A DNA stretch of 64,000 nucleotides from Dokdonella fugitiva (GTDB taxonomy: Bacteria; Pseudomonadota; Gammaproteobacteria; Xanthomonadales; Rhodanobacteraceae), in NCBI RefSeq assembly GCF_004342425.1, contig NZ_SLWQ01000001.1, positions 825,280-889,279 on the forward strand, read 5' to 3'. Shown one piece after another: positions 12,551 to 21,520 of the stretch (its first letter is position 1; every line of letters starts with the position of its first letter). Both the position numbers and the translations under genes were made by a program. A model generated the notes under the pieces. The model ran no database searches and was not told the origin of the DNA. It saw only the letters and a program-made list of their open reading frames with translations.

Positions 12551-13081
12551 TTACTTCACTTCGCCGGCGATCCACTCGACGGTGGCCTTGACCTGCTCGT
12601 CGTTGAGCGCCGGGTTGCCGCCGCGCGCGGGCATCACGCCCGCCTTGCCGGTGAAGCCCTCGATCGCATGCTTGACGAGCGTGTCGATGCCCTGCGCGAC
12701 GCGCGGCGCCCAGGCCGCCTTGTCGCTGATCTTCGGCGCGCCGCCGGCGCCCGTGTCGTGGCAGCTGTGGCAGAGGTTGCCATAGATCGTCTTGCCGTCG
12801 GTGGTGCCGCCGTAGGCGACCTGCGAGGCGGCAGCCTTGGCGGCCGCGTCCTGCGCGGCCTGCATCGCGGCGCGGCCGGTGTCGCCGGCGTAGACGCCGC
12901 CGACCGGCGCGATGCGCTCGGCCACGACCTTCGCCTTGTCCGGGTTCTCTTCCGGCGGGTGCTTGGAATAGATGTACGCGCCGAGCACGACCAGCAGGAC
13001 CGCGACGAACATGAGGAACGCGATCAGCTGCGCGAAGTGCTTGAGGAAGACCATGTCGGTCTTGGGAACGGGATTGGTCAC
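12551..13081 (-). CDS. Membrane-anchored cytochrome c (c5-like)
   Basis: A 176-residue protein with a membrane anchor at residues 12-32 (FAQLIAFLMFVAVLLVVLGA) and a single heme c site, LCHSCHD, in a C-terminal domain of the cytochrome c5/c4 type. The likely distal Met ligand is in GVMPARGG. A linker rich in Ala lies between. It probably carries electrons from the bc1 complex to a terminal oxidase such as the cbb3 enzyme in this window. Start: GTG 13081, preceded by GAGGTGG; an internal ATG at MVFLKHF is an alternative. Confidence 0.87.
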   Translation of the reverse strand: MTNPVPKTDMVFLKHFAQLIAFLMFVAVLLVVLGAYIYSKHPPEENPDKAKVVAERIAPVGGVYAGDTGRAAMQAAQDAAAKAAASQVAYGGTTDGKTIYGNLCHSCHDTGAGGAPKISDKAAWAPRVAQGIDTLVKHAIEGFTGKAGVMPARGGNPALNDEQVKATVEWIAGEVK

Positions 13082-13280
13082 GGATCCACCTCGAAAGGAC
13101 GCGATGCGCCGGGCCAGGGGCCCGTTCGGCGTGCAAAAAGTCCCGGGATTATAGCGGGCACGCCCCGGCCCGCGGAAGGCGCCGCCGGGCCGCCGCGCAT
13201 CGCCGGGCCCGGAGCACGCCGGCGGTCGGCTATACTGCGCCCCCGCCGGGCGGTCCGACCGACCCGGCAACCGCGACGAT

Positions 13281-13357
13281 GCGCCCGTAGCTCAGCTGGA
13301 TAGAGTACCGCCCTCCGAAGGCGGTGGTCGGAGGTTCGAATCCTCTCGGGCGCGCCA
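13281..13357 (+). tRNA. tRNA-Arg (CCG)
   Basis: A complete 77-base cloverleaf. The acceptor stem GCGCCCG pairs with CGGGCGC, the anticodon arm is CCGCC-CTCCGAA-GGCGG (anticodon CCG), the T loop is GTTCGAATC, and the 3' CCA is encoded. It reads CGG arginine codons. Confidence 0.95.
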
Positions 13358-13425
13358 TCTCCTTCTGTATCGAGGCCCCGCCATCCGGGTTGCGCGATGC
13401 GCGCCTGCCGCCTGCCGGCCCCGAT

Positions 13426-13439
13426 TTGACCCGCGTCAA
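13426..13439 (+). promoter_or_regulatory. Anr/Fnr box before the DUF190-b561-ATPase genes
   Basis: TTGAC-CCGC-GTCAA is a near-perfect match to the Fnr/Anr dyad TTGAT-N4-ATCAA. Its centre lies about 79 bases before the start at 13512, and a -10-like GACAAT (13461-13466) sits at the spacing expected of a class II (-41.5) activated promoter. Confidence 0.7.
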
Positions 13440-13511
13440 CTCGTCGCGCCGCGCCACGCGGACAATGGATGCATGCCCACGGAAGCGGGAGTCCCGCCGA
13501 GGAGCGCTGCG

Positions 13512-13835
13512 ATGCGCGGCATGTGCCTGCGATTCCATTTCTGCGAGGACCCGGCCGAGCCTGGACGGCCGACCCACGAATGGCTGCTGCAGCACGCGCG
13601 CAGCCTCGGCATGCCCGGCGCGTCGGTGTTCCGCGCGATCGCCGGGTTCGGCCGCCACGGCGGCTTGCACGAACCGCGCTTCGGCGAACTGCCGGGCAGC
13701 CAGCCCATCCTCGTCGAGTTCCTGTTGACCGAAGACGATGCGCGGCGGCTCGTCGATTCCCTCGCCGGCGAACCGGTCGCGCTCGCCTACGCGCGCTGGC
13801 CGGTCGAGTTCGGCCTCGTCGGCGGCCGGTCCTGA
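13512..13835 (+). CDS. DUF190 domain protein
   Basis: A 107-residue cytoplasmic protein of the DUF190 family. Landmarks are LRFHFCED near the N-terminus, AGASVFRAI-type GASVFRAIAGFGRHG, and PILVEFLLTEDDA. These small alpha/beta proteins resemble PII signalling proteins in fold and often sit next to membrane transporters such as CrcB, but their function is not established. ATG 13512 has GGAGCG upstream; the longer frame from 13473 is less likely. It is the first gene after the Anr box and is followed 23 bases later by the cytochrome b561 gene. Confidence 0.8.
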   Translation: MRGMCLRFHFCEDPAEPGRPTHEWLLQHARSLGMPGASVFRAIAGFGRHGGLHEPRFGELPGSQPILVEFLLTEDDARRLVDSLAGEPVALAYARWPVEFGLVGGRS

Positions 13836-13858
13836 GGCCGCTCGACGCGGAGGACCGC

Positions 13859-14410
13859 ATGCGCTGGAAGAACGACCCGCATCGTTACAGCTCGCCGACG
13901 ATCGCCCTGCATTGGACGATGGCGCTGCTGATCGTAGCCGCATACGCGTCGGTCGCGTCGCAGGCGCTGTTCGCGCACGACGGTCCGCAACGCGCCCGGC
14001 TGGATGCGGTACACGCGTTCGCCGGCCTGTGCGTGTTCGTGACCGTGTTCGCGCGGCTCGCCCTGCGCGCGGGGCGGCGCCCGGCGATCGTGCCGCCGCC
14101 ATCGCGACTGCAGGCACGCTTCGCGCTCGCCATGCACGTGCTGCTGTATGCGTTCCTCGTCGCGATGCCGCTGCTCGGCTGGCTGCTCGCCAGTGCGCGC
14201 GGCACGCGCATCGCGTTCGGCGCCTTCGAGCTGCCGCCGCTCGTGCCGGCCGACCCGGCCCTCGCCGGAATCGCCGGGACATGGCACGCAGGCGGGGCGA
14301 TGGTCGGCTATGCGCTCGTCGGCGGTCATGCTGCCGCCGCGCTCGCCCACCATTGGCTGCGCCGCGACGACACGCTGCTGCGCATGCTGCCGCGACGCCG
14401 GCGGCGTTGA
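13859..14410 (+). CDS. Cytochrome b561 family protein
   Basis: A 183-residue integral membrane protein with four predicted helices. Heme-ligand histidines lie in TIALHWTMALL, LDAVHAFAGL, ALAMHVLLYA and GTWHAGGAMVGYALVGGHAAAA. It belongs to the bacterial b561/YodB family, which moves electrons between quinol and periplasmic partners. GGAGG stands just before ATG 13859. It lies between the DUF190 gene and a P-type ATPase gene in one apparent transcription unit under an Anr box. Confidence 0.9.
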   Translation: MRWKNDPHRYSSPTIALHWTMALLIVAAYASVASQALFAHDGPQRARLDAVHAFAGLCVFVTVFARLALRAGRRPAIVPPPSRLQARFALAMHVLLYAFLVAMPLLGWLLASARGTRIAFGAFELPPLVPADPALAGIAGTWHAGGAMVGYALVGGHAAAALAHHWLRRDDTLLRMLPRRRRR

Positions 14411-14456
14411 CGCCCGCCGCCGCGCGGCGAACCGATCGATCCGAGCCCGGGGCCGC

Positions 14457-16994
14457 ATGAACGACGACGCGACAGCCACCTGCACAGGCGAGCCGAAGCC
14501 CGCCGCGCTCGGTCTCGCCACGATCGATGCGCAACGCAGGCTCGCGCGCGACGGCGCGAACGAGCTGCCGATGGCGCAACGGCGCGGCGTCCTCGCGCGG
14601 GTGGCCGCGGTGCTGGCCGAGCCGATGTTCCTGCTGCTCGGCACGGCCGCGGCGCTGTACGTCGTGCTCGGCGACATCGGCGAGGCGCTCGTGCTGGTCG
14701 CCTCCGTCGCCGTGGTTATCGGCATCACGCTGCAGCAGTCGAACAAGTCCGAGAAGGCGCTCGACGCGCTGCGCGACCTGTCCGCGCCGCAGGCCTCGGT
14801 GCTGCGCGACGGCGAGCGCGTGCGCATCGATGCGCGCCGCCTCGTCGTCGGCGACGTGCTCGTGCTCGACGAAGGCGATCGCGTGCCGGCCGATGCGCGC
14901 CTGCTCGCGGCGACGCAACTGGGTGTCGACGAGTCGCTGCTGACCGGCGAGGCGCTGCCTGCCGCCAAGCACGCGGACGCCGACGGCGACGACGGCGCGC
15001 CGACGCGCGCGAACCACGTCTACCGGGGCACGCTCGTCGTCCGCGGCCACGGCCTCGCCGAAGTCGTCGCGACCGGCGCACGCACGGCGGTAGGCCGCAT
15101 CGGCACCTCGCTCGTGCACACGGCGACACCACGCAGTCCGCTGCAACGGGAGATCGACCGCGCGGTGATCGCGTTCGCGGCGATCGGGCTCGCGCTCTGC
15201 GCACTGGTCGCCGGCCTGTACGCGACGCTGCGCGGCGGCTGGATCGACGCGCTGCTCGCCGGCGTCACGCTTGCGATCGCCAACGTGCCGGAGGAATTCC
15301 CGGTCGTGCTCACCGTGTTCCTCGCGCTCGGTGCCTGGCGCCTCGCACGCGAGCAGGTGCTCACCCGGCGCATGCCGGCGATCGAGACGCTCGGCGCGAT
15401 CACCGTGCTGTGCGTGGACAAGACCGGCACGCTCACCGAGAACCGCATGCGCGTCGCCGCGCTGCGCTGCGGCGAATCGGCCTGGGATCTCGCCTCCGGC
15501 GCGCCGATCGGCGCGGCGTTCGACGACCTGCTCGCGCGGGCCGCGCTCGCCTGCCGCGTCGACCCGACCGACCCGATGGAGCGCGCGATCGTCGAAGCGT
15601 CGCCGCCCGCCGACGCGCACGAGCGCGTGCTCGTGCGCGAGTACGCGTTGACGCCGGCCCTGTTCGCGCGCACCCAGGTATGGCGCACGCCCTCCGGGCT
15701 CATCGGTGCCTGCAGCGGCGCGCCGGAAGCGGTGGCCGAGCTGTGCCGGCTCGCGCCGGAACGACGCGCGCGGATGCTCGCCGAGGTCGCCGCGCTCGGA
15801 CGCGAGGGCCTGCGCGTGATCGCGATCGGCGCGCTCGCGCATCCCGCCGGGGAGCCGTTGCCGGAGCGACAGGAGCAGCTCGTCTTCGCCCAAGCCGGCC
15901 TCGTCGCGTTCGTCGACCCACTGCGCGCCGGCGTCGCGGATGCGGTCGCGGAAGCGCGGGCGGCCGGCGTCGAGGTGATCATGCTGACCGGCGACTTCGC
16001 CGACACTGCCGAGGCGATCGCGCGGCAGGCCGGCATCGACATCGGCGACGGCGCGCTCGGTGGCGCGGCGCTCGCCGCCTGCGACGATGTGCAGCTCGCC
16101 GGCACACTCGCGCGGCGGCGCGTGTTCGCGCGCGTGACGCCGGAACACAAGCTGCGCCTCGTGCAGGCCCTGCGCGCGCGGGGCGGGATCGTCGCGATGA
16201 CCGGCGATGGCGTCAACGACGCGCCCGCGCTCAAGGCCGCCGACGTCGGCATCGCGATGGGCCGGCGCGGTACCGACGTCGCGCGCGAGGCCGCCGCGCT
16301 CGTGCTGCTCGACGACGACTTCGTCTCGATCGTGCGCGGCATCCGCCGCGGCCGCGCGATCCACGACAACATCGTGCGCGCGATGCGCTACATCCTCGCC
16401 GTGCACGTACCGATCATGGGCATGGCGCTGCTGCCGCTGCTCGGTGGCGGGCCGCTCGTGCTCTGGCCGATCCACATCGTGTTCCTCGAGCTCGTGATCG
16501 ATCCGGCCTGCGCGCTCGTGTTCGAGCGCGAGGCCGCGGCCGCCGACGTCATGCGGCGGCCGCCGCGCGATCCACGGCGCGCGGTGATCGGCCTGCGCCT
16601 GCTCGCCGGCAGCATCGGCGACGGCGCGCTGGCGTTCGCTGCCTGCGCATTCGTCTACGCGCTCGCACGCGCGCAGGGATGCAGCGACGCGGAGGTCGCC
16701 GCGGCGGCGTTCGTCGCCCTCGTCGCTAGCAACGTCGGCCTCATCGCGCTCAACCGCGGCCGTGGACTCTGGCGGACCCGCAACCACGCGTTCTGGTTCG
16801 TCGTCGCGGGCGCGTGCGGCGCACTCGCGCTCTCGCTCGCGCTGCCCGCGCTCGCGCGCTTCTTCCGCTTCGCAGTGCCCCCGGCGGGAATCCTAGGGCT
16901 CGCGGGCACGCTTCCGCTCGCCCTGCTCGCCTTCGTACTCGCCGTGCGCCTGCGCGTGGATCGGCTCGCAAGCGCACGTACCACGCCTCCCTAG
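14457..16994 (+). CDS. Cation-transporting P-type ATPase (P2-like)
   Basis: An 845-residue inner-membrane pump. In order: actuator domain with DESLLTGEALP (in place of TGES), membrane helix 4 with NVPEEFPVVLTVF (equivalent to PEGLP of Ca2+-ATPases), phosphorylation motif DKTGTLTEN (Asp321), MLTGD, and the hinge GDGVNDAPALKAADVGIAMG. There is no N-terminal metal-binding domain and no CPC motif, so it is not a P1B heavy-metal pump. Helices 5-10 are present. Ca2+, Mg2+ or another cation is possible. It is the third gene after the Anr box at 13426, so low-oxygen expression is inferred. Confidence 0.88.
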   Translation: MNDDATATCTGEPKPAALGLATIDAQRRLARDGANELPMAQRRGVLARVAAVLAEPMFLLLGTAAALYVVLGDIGEALVLVASVAVVIGITLQQSNKSEKALDALRDLSAPQASVLRDGERVRIDARRLVVGDVLVLDEGDRVPADARLLAATQLGVDESLLTGEALPAAKHADADGDDGAPTRANHVYRGTLVVRGHGLAEVVATGARTAVGRIGTSLVHTATPRSPLQREIDRAVIAFAAIGLALCALVAGLYATLRGGWIDALLAGVTLAIANVPEEFPVVLTVFLALGAWRLAREQVLTRRMPAIETLGAITVLCVDKTGTLTENRMRVAALRCGESAWDLASGAPIGAAFDDLLARAALACRVDPTDPMERAIVEASPPADAHERVLVREYALTPALFARTQVWRTPSGLIGACSGAPEAVAELCRLAPERRARMLAEVAALGREGLRVIAIGALAHPAGEPLPERQEQLVFAQAGLVAFVDPLRAGVADAVAEARAAGVEVIMLTGDFADTAEAIARQAGIDIGDGALGGAALAACDDVQLAGTLARRRVFARVTPEHKLRLVQALRARGGIVAMTGDGVNDAPALKAADVGIAMGRRGTDVAREAAALVLLDDDFVSIVRGIRRGRAIHDNIVRAMRYILAVHVPIMGMALLPLLGGGPLVLWPIHIVFLELVIDPACALVFEREAAAADVMRRPPRDPRRAVIGLRLLAGSIGDGALAFAACAFVYALARAQGCSDAEVAAAAFVALVASNVGLIALNRGRGLWRTRNHAFWFVVAGACGALALSLALPALARFFRFAVPPAGILGLAGTLPLALLAFVLAVRLRVDRLASARTTPP

Positions 16995-17098
16995 GAGCGC
17001 ACCCCTGCGCGACCGTCGCGCCCCGGTGCATTTTCGACGCTGCGGTTGCCCACGGGGTGGACTCCTGCAGTGACATCGCGCCCGTCGCGCGATCGGTA

Positions 17099-17287
17099 TC
17101 AGTGCGCGGTGCGATAGAGGATCAGGCCGAGCGCGGCGATCCAGCAGAGCAGGATGAACAGCGCGCCGCCCCAACCCTTGACGATGCCCGCGCCGCGGCG
17201 GTGCGTCCAGTACATCGTGCCCGCGACGAGCGACGGCACCGTGACGAGGGCGGCGATGAGCAGCAGGACGCCGTTGGCGTGGTCCAT
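17099..17287 (-). CDS. Small two-helix membrane protein
   Basis: A 62-residue protein with two hydrophobic segments (residues 6-27 and 39-58) around a short basic loop, THRRGAGIVKGW. The family is not recognised. It lies 12 bases after the universal stress protein gene and is probably the last gene of that unit, with GAGAGGAAAG before ATG 17287. Confidence 0.65.
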   Translation of the reverse strand: MDHANGVLLLIAALVTVPSLVAGTMYWTHRRGAGIVKGWGGALFILLCWIAALGLILYRTAH

Positions 17288-17299
17288 GGCGCTTTCCTC

Positions 17300-18124
17300 T
17301 CAGTTGCGCATGAGCACGGGCAGGGTCGCCTCGCGCAGCACGGTACGGGTGGCACCGCCGAACGCCCATTCGCTGAAGCGCGAGCGACCATAGGCGCCCA
17401 TCACGAGCAGCTCCGCGCCGACCTCGCCGGCCGCGGCGAGGATCGCTTCGCCGGCGCCGTCGTCGTCGACGAGGATCGGTTTCTTCGTCACGCGGATGTC
17501 GTGCCGCGCGAGGTACGCATCGACATCGAACGGCGGCAGCCAGCCCGCTTCGATGTCCGGCGCGCGTCGCCCGCCGTCGAGCAGCACGATCGTCGACGCG
17601 TGATGCAGCAGTGGCAACGCGGCGTGCAGCGCGCGCACGGCTTCGGCAGAGCCGTTCCAGGCGATCGCCATGCGGCCGAGCGGGGCGTCGCGGCAACCCG
17701 GCGGCGCGACGATGCACGGCATGCGCGAGGCGAGCACGATCGCGCCGAGGTCGGGCGGCGCGCCCCATGGCATGTCGGCGTTGCGCTCGAGCACGAGCAG
17801 GTCGTGCCAGTTGCCGATGTGCGCGAGCGTCTCCGGCGTGCGCCCTTCGGCGACCTGCCAGAACGCCTGGCGCACGCCGATCTTCATCGCCCAGGTGGTG
17901 AACGCGTCGCGCGCGGCCCAGGCGGACTGCTCCGCCTCGCGCGCGGCTTCGAACGCCGCCTGGATGACGCTGCCGGGCGCGTACGGCGGCATCATGTAGA
18001 GCGGCGAGGGGTGCACGAAGACGCCGGTGAGCGCGCCGTCGAGGCGCGCGGCGAGATCGGCGGCGTATTCGACGCCGCTGCCCCAGGCGTCATGGCGCCC
18101 GGTGTGGACCATGATGTCGTGCAT
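17300..18124 (-). CDS. Tandem universal stress protein (UspA family)
   Basis: A 274-residue cytoplasmic protein with two UspA-like halves. The first (residues 1-150) is degenerate. The second ends in MGAYGRSRFSEWAFGGATR, the G-2x-G-9x-G-(S/T) nucleotide-binding motif, followed by VLREATLPVLM. Tandem Usp proteins are typical members of low-oxygen regulons in proteobacteria. ATG 18124 is 15 bases after the phasin-like gene, and both lie downstream of the Anr box at 18486-18499. Confidence 0.9.
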   Translation of the reverse strand: MHDIMVHTGRHDAWGSGVEYAADLAARLDGALTGVFVHPSPLYMMPPYAPGSVIQAAFEAAREAEQSAWAARDAFTTWAMKIGVRQAFWQVAEGRTPETLAHIGNWHDLLVLERNADMPWGAPPDLGAIVLASRMPCIVAPPGCRDAPLGRMAIAWNGSAEAVRALHAALPLLHHASTIVLLDGGRRAPDIEAGWLPPFDVDAYLARHDIRVTKKPILVDDDGAGEAILAAAGEVGAELLVMGAYGRSRFSEWAFGGATRTVLREATLPVLMRN

Positions 18125-18139
18125 ATTGGTTCTCCCGGC

Positions 18140-18430
18140 TCAGGACACGACGAGGGCACTGTCGGCGACTGCCGGCTCGACCATGCCGCACAGGCGCTGC
18201 GCGATGGCCAAGCCCTCGGCCGTCGCCTCGGCGGCCGCATCCATCCACAGCAGCGTGAAGGCGAGCGGCGAGCCGCAGGTCGCCAGGCGCATGAATACGT
18301 CGAGGTTGCGGCGCCAGCGGTCGACCACGAAGTCGAGCACGGCCGCGTCGAAGCCTGCCCGGATGCGCAGCAGGTCCGCGCCGATCGCCGCCGCAGCGGC
18401 GCCTTCGGCCGCGGGATGTCGGGTTTGCAT
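18140..18430 (-). CDS. Phasin-like small protein
   Basis: A 96-residue helical protein. Its central amphipathic stretch, RWRRNLDVFMRLATCGSP, and the following Ala-rich helix resemble phasins, which coat polyhydroxyalkanoate granules, but the match is weak and no search was possible. ATG 18430 has GGAGG at the right distance; a start at 18445 (MTEATM) is less likely. It is the first gene of a unit with the Usp gene and the 62-residue membrane protein, under an Anr box centred about 62 bases upstream. Confidence 0.65.
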   Translation of the reverse strand: MQTRHPAAEGAAAAAIGADLLRIRAGFDAAVLDFVVDRWRRNLDVFMRLATCGSPLAFTLLWMDAAAEATAEGLAIAQRLCGMVEPAVADSALVVS

Positions 18431-18485
18431 GGTCGCCTCCGTCATTCGTCGGACGCCACGCTAGCGCCGTGCGGCCGCCGGCGAC

Positions 18486-18499
18486 TTGATGCCGGTCAA
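18486..18499 (-). promoter_or_regulatory. Anr/Fnr box for the phasin-like/Usp unit
   Basis: TTGAT-GCCG-GTCAA differs from the consensus TTGAT-N4-ATCAA at one position. Its centre is 62 bases before the start at 18430. A TAGCGT -10-like hexamer lies on the minus strand at 18463-18458, at the spacing of a class II promoter. Confidence 0.65.
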
Positions 18500-18522
18500 C
18501 CACGCCGCGGTCCGCGTCCAAG

Positions 18523-18536
18523 GTGATCCAGATCAA
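18523..18536 (+). promoter_or_regulatory. Second Anr/Fnr-like box, for the GNAT gene
   Basis: GTGAT-CCAG-ATCAA has one mismatch to the consensus and is centred 62 bases before the GNAT start at 18592. With the box at 18486 it gives a divergent pair of candidate low-oxygen promoters in one short intergenic region. Confidence 0.5.
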
Positions 18537-18591
18537 TGCAGCGGCGCGGCGTGCGCGCAGGATCGGCGCGTCTTCCCCGAGGAGTTCGGCC

Positions 18592-19158
18592 ATGCAATCG
18601 CAGTCCGGAAACACGTCCTCCCCGATCCCGCACGCCGTCGGCGACGAGGCGCAGCACTGGCACGACGAGTTGCTCGACGGCACGCGCGTGCTGGTCCGCC
18701 CCTTGCGCGCGGACGACGCGGCGCTCGAGCGCGAGTTCATCGAGCATCTTTCGCCGCGCTCGCAGCGGCTGCGCTTCCTCGGGCTGATCGGTTCGCCGAG
18801 CGACGCGCTGGTGCGCCAGCTCACGCAGCTCGATTTCCGCCGCGAAGTCGCGTTCGCGGCGCTGGTCGCGCGCGAGGGCGGCAAGCACATCATCGGTGTC
18901 AGCCGCTTCAGCCTCGGCGCCGACCGCAAGTCGTGCGAATGCGCGGTCACCGTCGCCGACGAGTGGCAGCACAGGGGACTCGGCACGCTGCTCATGCGCC
19001 ACCTCATCGCGGTCGCCCGCGCGCGCGGCATCCACGAGATGGTGTCGCTCGATGCGGTGGACAACGCGCCGATGCGCGAGCTCGCCGCCTACCTCGGCTT
19101 CACGCGGCGCAGCGATCCGCTCGATGCGAGCCAGGTGATCCATTCGCTGAAGCTTTGA
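18592..19158 (+). CDS. GNAT family N-acetyltransferase
   Basis: A 188-residue protein with the GNAT fold. [17 protein letters not shown] opens the domain, [20 protein letters not shown] is beta-4 plus the acetyl-CoA pyrophosphate loop (Q/RxxGxG/A as QHRGLGT), and [14 protein letters not shown] is the conserved C-terminal helix. It resembles the acetyltransferase module of the Pat/YfiQ protein-lysine acetylases but lacks their ligase part, so the substrate could be a protein or a small molecule. GAGGAG precedes ATG 18592. It is placed with the Usp unit and the cbb3 genes behind an Anr-like box. Confidence 0.85.
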   Translation: MQSQSGNTSSPIPHAVGDEAQHWHDELLDGTRVLVRPLRADDAALEREFIEHLSPRSQRLRFLGLIGSPSDALVRQLTQLDFRREVAFAALVAREGGKHIIGVSRFSLGADRKSCECAVTVADEWQHRGLGTLLMRHLIAVARARGIHEMVSLDAVDNAPMRELAAYLGFTRRSDPLDASQVIHSLKL

Positions 19159-19241
19159 GGCGACGTCCGCGGCCGCGGCCGCGACGGCGTGGCGCCAGCG
19201 TGTGACGAATCGCCGCAGCGGCGCGCCAGCGATCGCCGATC

Positions 19242-19255
19242 TTGACCTCGATCAA
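19242..19255 (+). promoter_or_regulatory. Anr/Fnr box of the cbb3 oxidase operon
   Basis: TTGAC-CTCG-ATCAA matches the Fnr/Anr consensus with one substitution. It is centred 61 bases before the ccoN start and has a GACACT -10-like hexamer (19277-19282) at class II spacing. Anr/Fnr control of cbb3 oxidase is well established in related bacteria. Confidence 0.8.
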
Positions 19256-19309
19256 GTCCGCGCGCCGGTGCCCGCGGACACTGCGCGCGCAACCAGCCAG
19301 GGGCATCCC

Positions 19310-20734
19310 ATGCAGAACGTGGAAACCTACAATGACCGGGTCGTTCGCCAGTTCACGATCGCGACGATCGTCTGGGGCATCGTCGGCATGGCGGTCGGCG
19401 TGCTCATCGCGGCGCAACTGGCCTGGCCGGCGCTGAACTTCGACATCCCGTGGCTCACCTACAGCCGCCTGCGGCCGCTGCACACGAACGCGGTGATCTT
19501 CGCGTTCGGCGGCTGCGGCCTGTTCGCGACCTCGTACTACGTCGTGCAGCGCACCTGCCAGGCGCGCCTGTTCGGCGACCGCCTCGCCGCGTTCACGTTC
19601 TGGGGCTGGCAGGCAGTCATCGTGCTCGCCGCGATCACGCTGCCGCTCGGTTACACGCAGAGCAAGGAATACGCCGAGCTGATCTGGCCGATCGACGTGC
19701 TCATCGCCGCGGTCTGGGTCGTCTACGCGATCGTCTTCTTCGGCACGATCGTCAAGCGGCGCGTGAAGCATATCTACGTCGCCAACTGGTTCTTCGGCGC
19801 GTTCATCCTCGCCGTCGCGGTGCTGCACATCGTCAACAGCCTCGCGATCCCGGTGACGTTGACCGACTCCTACCCGATCTACTCGGGCGCGGTCGACGCG
19901 ATGGTGCAGTGGTGGTACGGCCACAACGCGGTCGGCTTCTTCCTCACCGCGGGCTTCCTCGGGATCATGTACTACTACATCCCCAAGCAGGCGCAGCGGC
20001 CGATCTATTCGTACCGGCTGTCCGTGGTGCACTTCTGGGCGCTGATCGCCGTCTACATGTGGGCCGGCCCGCACCACCTGCACTACACCGCGCTGCCGGA
20101 CTGGGCGCAGTCGCTCGGCATGGTGTTCTCGCTGATCCTGCTCGCGCCGAGCTGGGGCGGCATGATCAACGGCATCATGACGCTGTCGGGTGCGTGGCAC
20201 AAACTGCGCACCGATCCGATCCTCAAGTTCCTGATCGTCTCGCTGTCGTTCTACGGCATGTCGACCTTCGAAGGGCCGATGATGTCGATCAAGACGGTCA
20301 ACTCGCTGTCGCACTACACCGACTGGACGATCGGCCACGTCCACGCCGGCGCGCTCGGCTGGGTCGCCTTCATCACGATCGGCGCGGTCTACAGCATGCT
20401 GCCGAAGCTGTTCGGCGCCGAACGCATGCACTCGACCCGTGCCATCGACCTGCACTTCTGGATCGCCACGATCGGCGTCGTGCTGTACATCGCCGCCATG
20501 TGGATCGCCGGCGTCATGCAGGGCCTGATGTGGCGCGCGACGAATCCGGACGGGACGCTGACCTACACGTTCATCGAGTCGCTGCGCCAGACCTATCCCT
20601 ACTACGTGACGCGCGCGCTCGGCGGCCTGCTGTTCCTCGCCGGCATGCTGGTCATGGCCTGGAACGCGTGGAAGACCTGCCTGCCACGCCGGACATTGCC
20701 GGTCGTCGCCGTCCCGTTGCCGGTCCACGCCTGA
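19310..20734 (+). CDS. ccoN: cbb3-type cytochrome c oxidase subunit I
   Basis: The 474-residue catalytic subunit of the high-affinity proton-pumping oxidase. It has twelve predicted helices. Heme b and b3/CuB ligands appear in [38 protein letters not shown] and [15 protein letters not shown]. It receives electrons from CcoO and CcoP and reduces O2 to water in the inner membrane at low oxygen. ATG 19310 ([15 protein letters not shown]) is the usual start. It is first in the ccoNOQP-orf-ccoG-fixH-like-ccoI-ccoS cluster, 10 bases before ccoO. Confidence 0.97.
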   Translation: MQNVETYNDRVVRQFTIATIVWGIVGMAVGVLIAAQLAWPALNFDIPWLTYSRLRPLHTNAVIFAFGGCGLFATSYYVVQRTCQARLFGDRLAAFTFWGWQAVIVLAAITLPLGYTQSKEYAELIWPIDVLIAAVWVVYAIVFFGTIVKRRVKHIYVANWFFGAFILAVAVLHIVNSLAIPVTLTDSYPIYSGAVDAMVQWWYGHNAVGFFLTAGFLGIMYYYIPKQAQRPIYSYRLSVVHFWALIAVYMWAGPHHLHYTALPDWAQSLGMVFSLILLAPSWGGMINGIMTLSGAWHKLRTDPILKFLIVSLSFYGMSTFEGPMMSIKTVNSLSHYTDWTIGHVHAGALGWVAFITIGAVYSMLPKLFGAERMHSTRAIDLHFWIATIGVVLYIAAMWIAGVMQGLMWRATNPDGTLTYTFIESLRQTYPYYVTRALGGLLFLAGMLVMAWNAWKTCLPRRTLPVVAVPLPVHA

Positions 20735-20744
20735 GGTCGCCGCC

Positions 20745-21368
20745 ATGCTGCATGCCTTCATCGAAAAGAACGTTGGCCTGATGGCCGCACTCATCCTCGT
20801 CGTGATCCTCAGCGGCGGCCTCGCCGAGATCGTGCCGCTGATGTTCCAGGCGCAGGCGGTCGAGCCGGCGCCGGGGATCAAGCCGTATTCGCCGCTGCGC
20901 CTCGCCGGCCGCGACGTCTACGTGCGCGAGGGTTGCTACGGCTGCCATTCGCAGATGATCCGCACGCTCGCTTCCGAGACGCTGCGCTACGGGCCGTACT
21001 CGGCGGCGGGCGAATCGGTGTACGACCGCCCGTTCCAGTGGGGCTCCAAGCGCACCGGGCCGGACCTCGCGCGCGTCGGCGGCCGCTATTCGGACGACTG
21101 GCACCGCGTGCATCTCAAGAACCCGCGCAACGTCGTGCCGGAATCGAACATGCCGGGTTATCCATGGTTGTCGCAGGCGCTCGTCGATCCGGACCTCGTC
21201 GAAAAGAAGATGCACGCTCTCGCGAAGCTCGGCACGCCGTACAGCGCCGAGGACTTCGCCGGCGCGCGCGCGGCTGTCACCGGCCAGACCGAAATGGATG
21301 CGCTCGTCGCCTACCTGCAGGGCCTGGGCACGAACACGCAGCCGGCCGCAGCGGAGGCCGCGAAATGA
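20745..21368 (+). CDS. ccoO: cbb3-type cytochrome c oxidase subunit II
   Basis: A 207-residue monoheme cytochrome c with one N-terminal anchor (residues 8-30, [21 protein letters not shown] in part). The heme site is CYGCHS around residue 64 and the Met ligand is in [11 protein letters not shown]. It passes electrons to the CcoN heme b. The stop shares ATGA with the ccoQ start. Confidence 0.97.
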   Translation: MLHAFIEKNVGLMAALILVVILSGGLAEIVPLMFQAQAVEPAPGIKPYSPLRLAGRDVYVREGCYGCHSQMIRTLASETLRYGPYSAAGESVYDRPFQWGSKRTGPDLARVGGRYSDDWHRVHLKNPRNVVPESNMPGYPWLSQALVDPDLVEKKMHALAKLGTPYSAEDFAGARAAVTGQTEMDALVAYLQGLGTNTQPAAAEAAK

Positions 21369-21520
21369 CCTCGGGCATCCTCATCGCGGTCATGCTCGTG
21401 CTGTTCCCCGTGCTCGCCGCCTGGGCCTGGAGCGCGCGCCGCCGCGACGCGTTCGAGGAAGCCGCCGCGCTCGCGCTCGAGCGTCCGACCGACAACCCGC
21501 ACGCGGAGGATTGCCCATGA
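21365..21520 (+). CDS. ccoQ: cbb3 oxidase small subunit CcoQ
   Basis: A 51-residue single-helix protein: a helix at residues 4-23 ([19 protein letters not shown]), then a basic RRRD stop-transfer and a short acidic tail. CcoQ stabilises the association of CcoP with the core complex. Size and position between ccoO and ccoP identify it, and both ends overlap its neighbours by ATGA. It is short enough to be missed by gene callers. Confidence 0.88.
   Translation: MTSGILIAVMLVLFPVLAAWAWSARRRDAFEEAAALALERPTDNPHAEDCP

Noticed and set aside
12997..13081. ATG at 13051 as start of the cytochrome c gene
   Set aside because: GTG 13081 has GAGGTGG at the right distance, and its short polar leader before the membrane anchor is usual for the family. 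ATG 13051 remains possible.
13512..13835. DUF190 protein as a fluoride-channel (CrcB) partner
   Set aside because: DUF190 genes often neighbour crcB, but no CrcB-like gene is present here; the neighbours are a b561 protein and a P-type ATPase.
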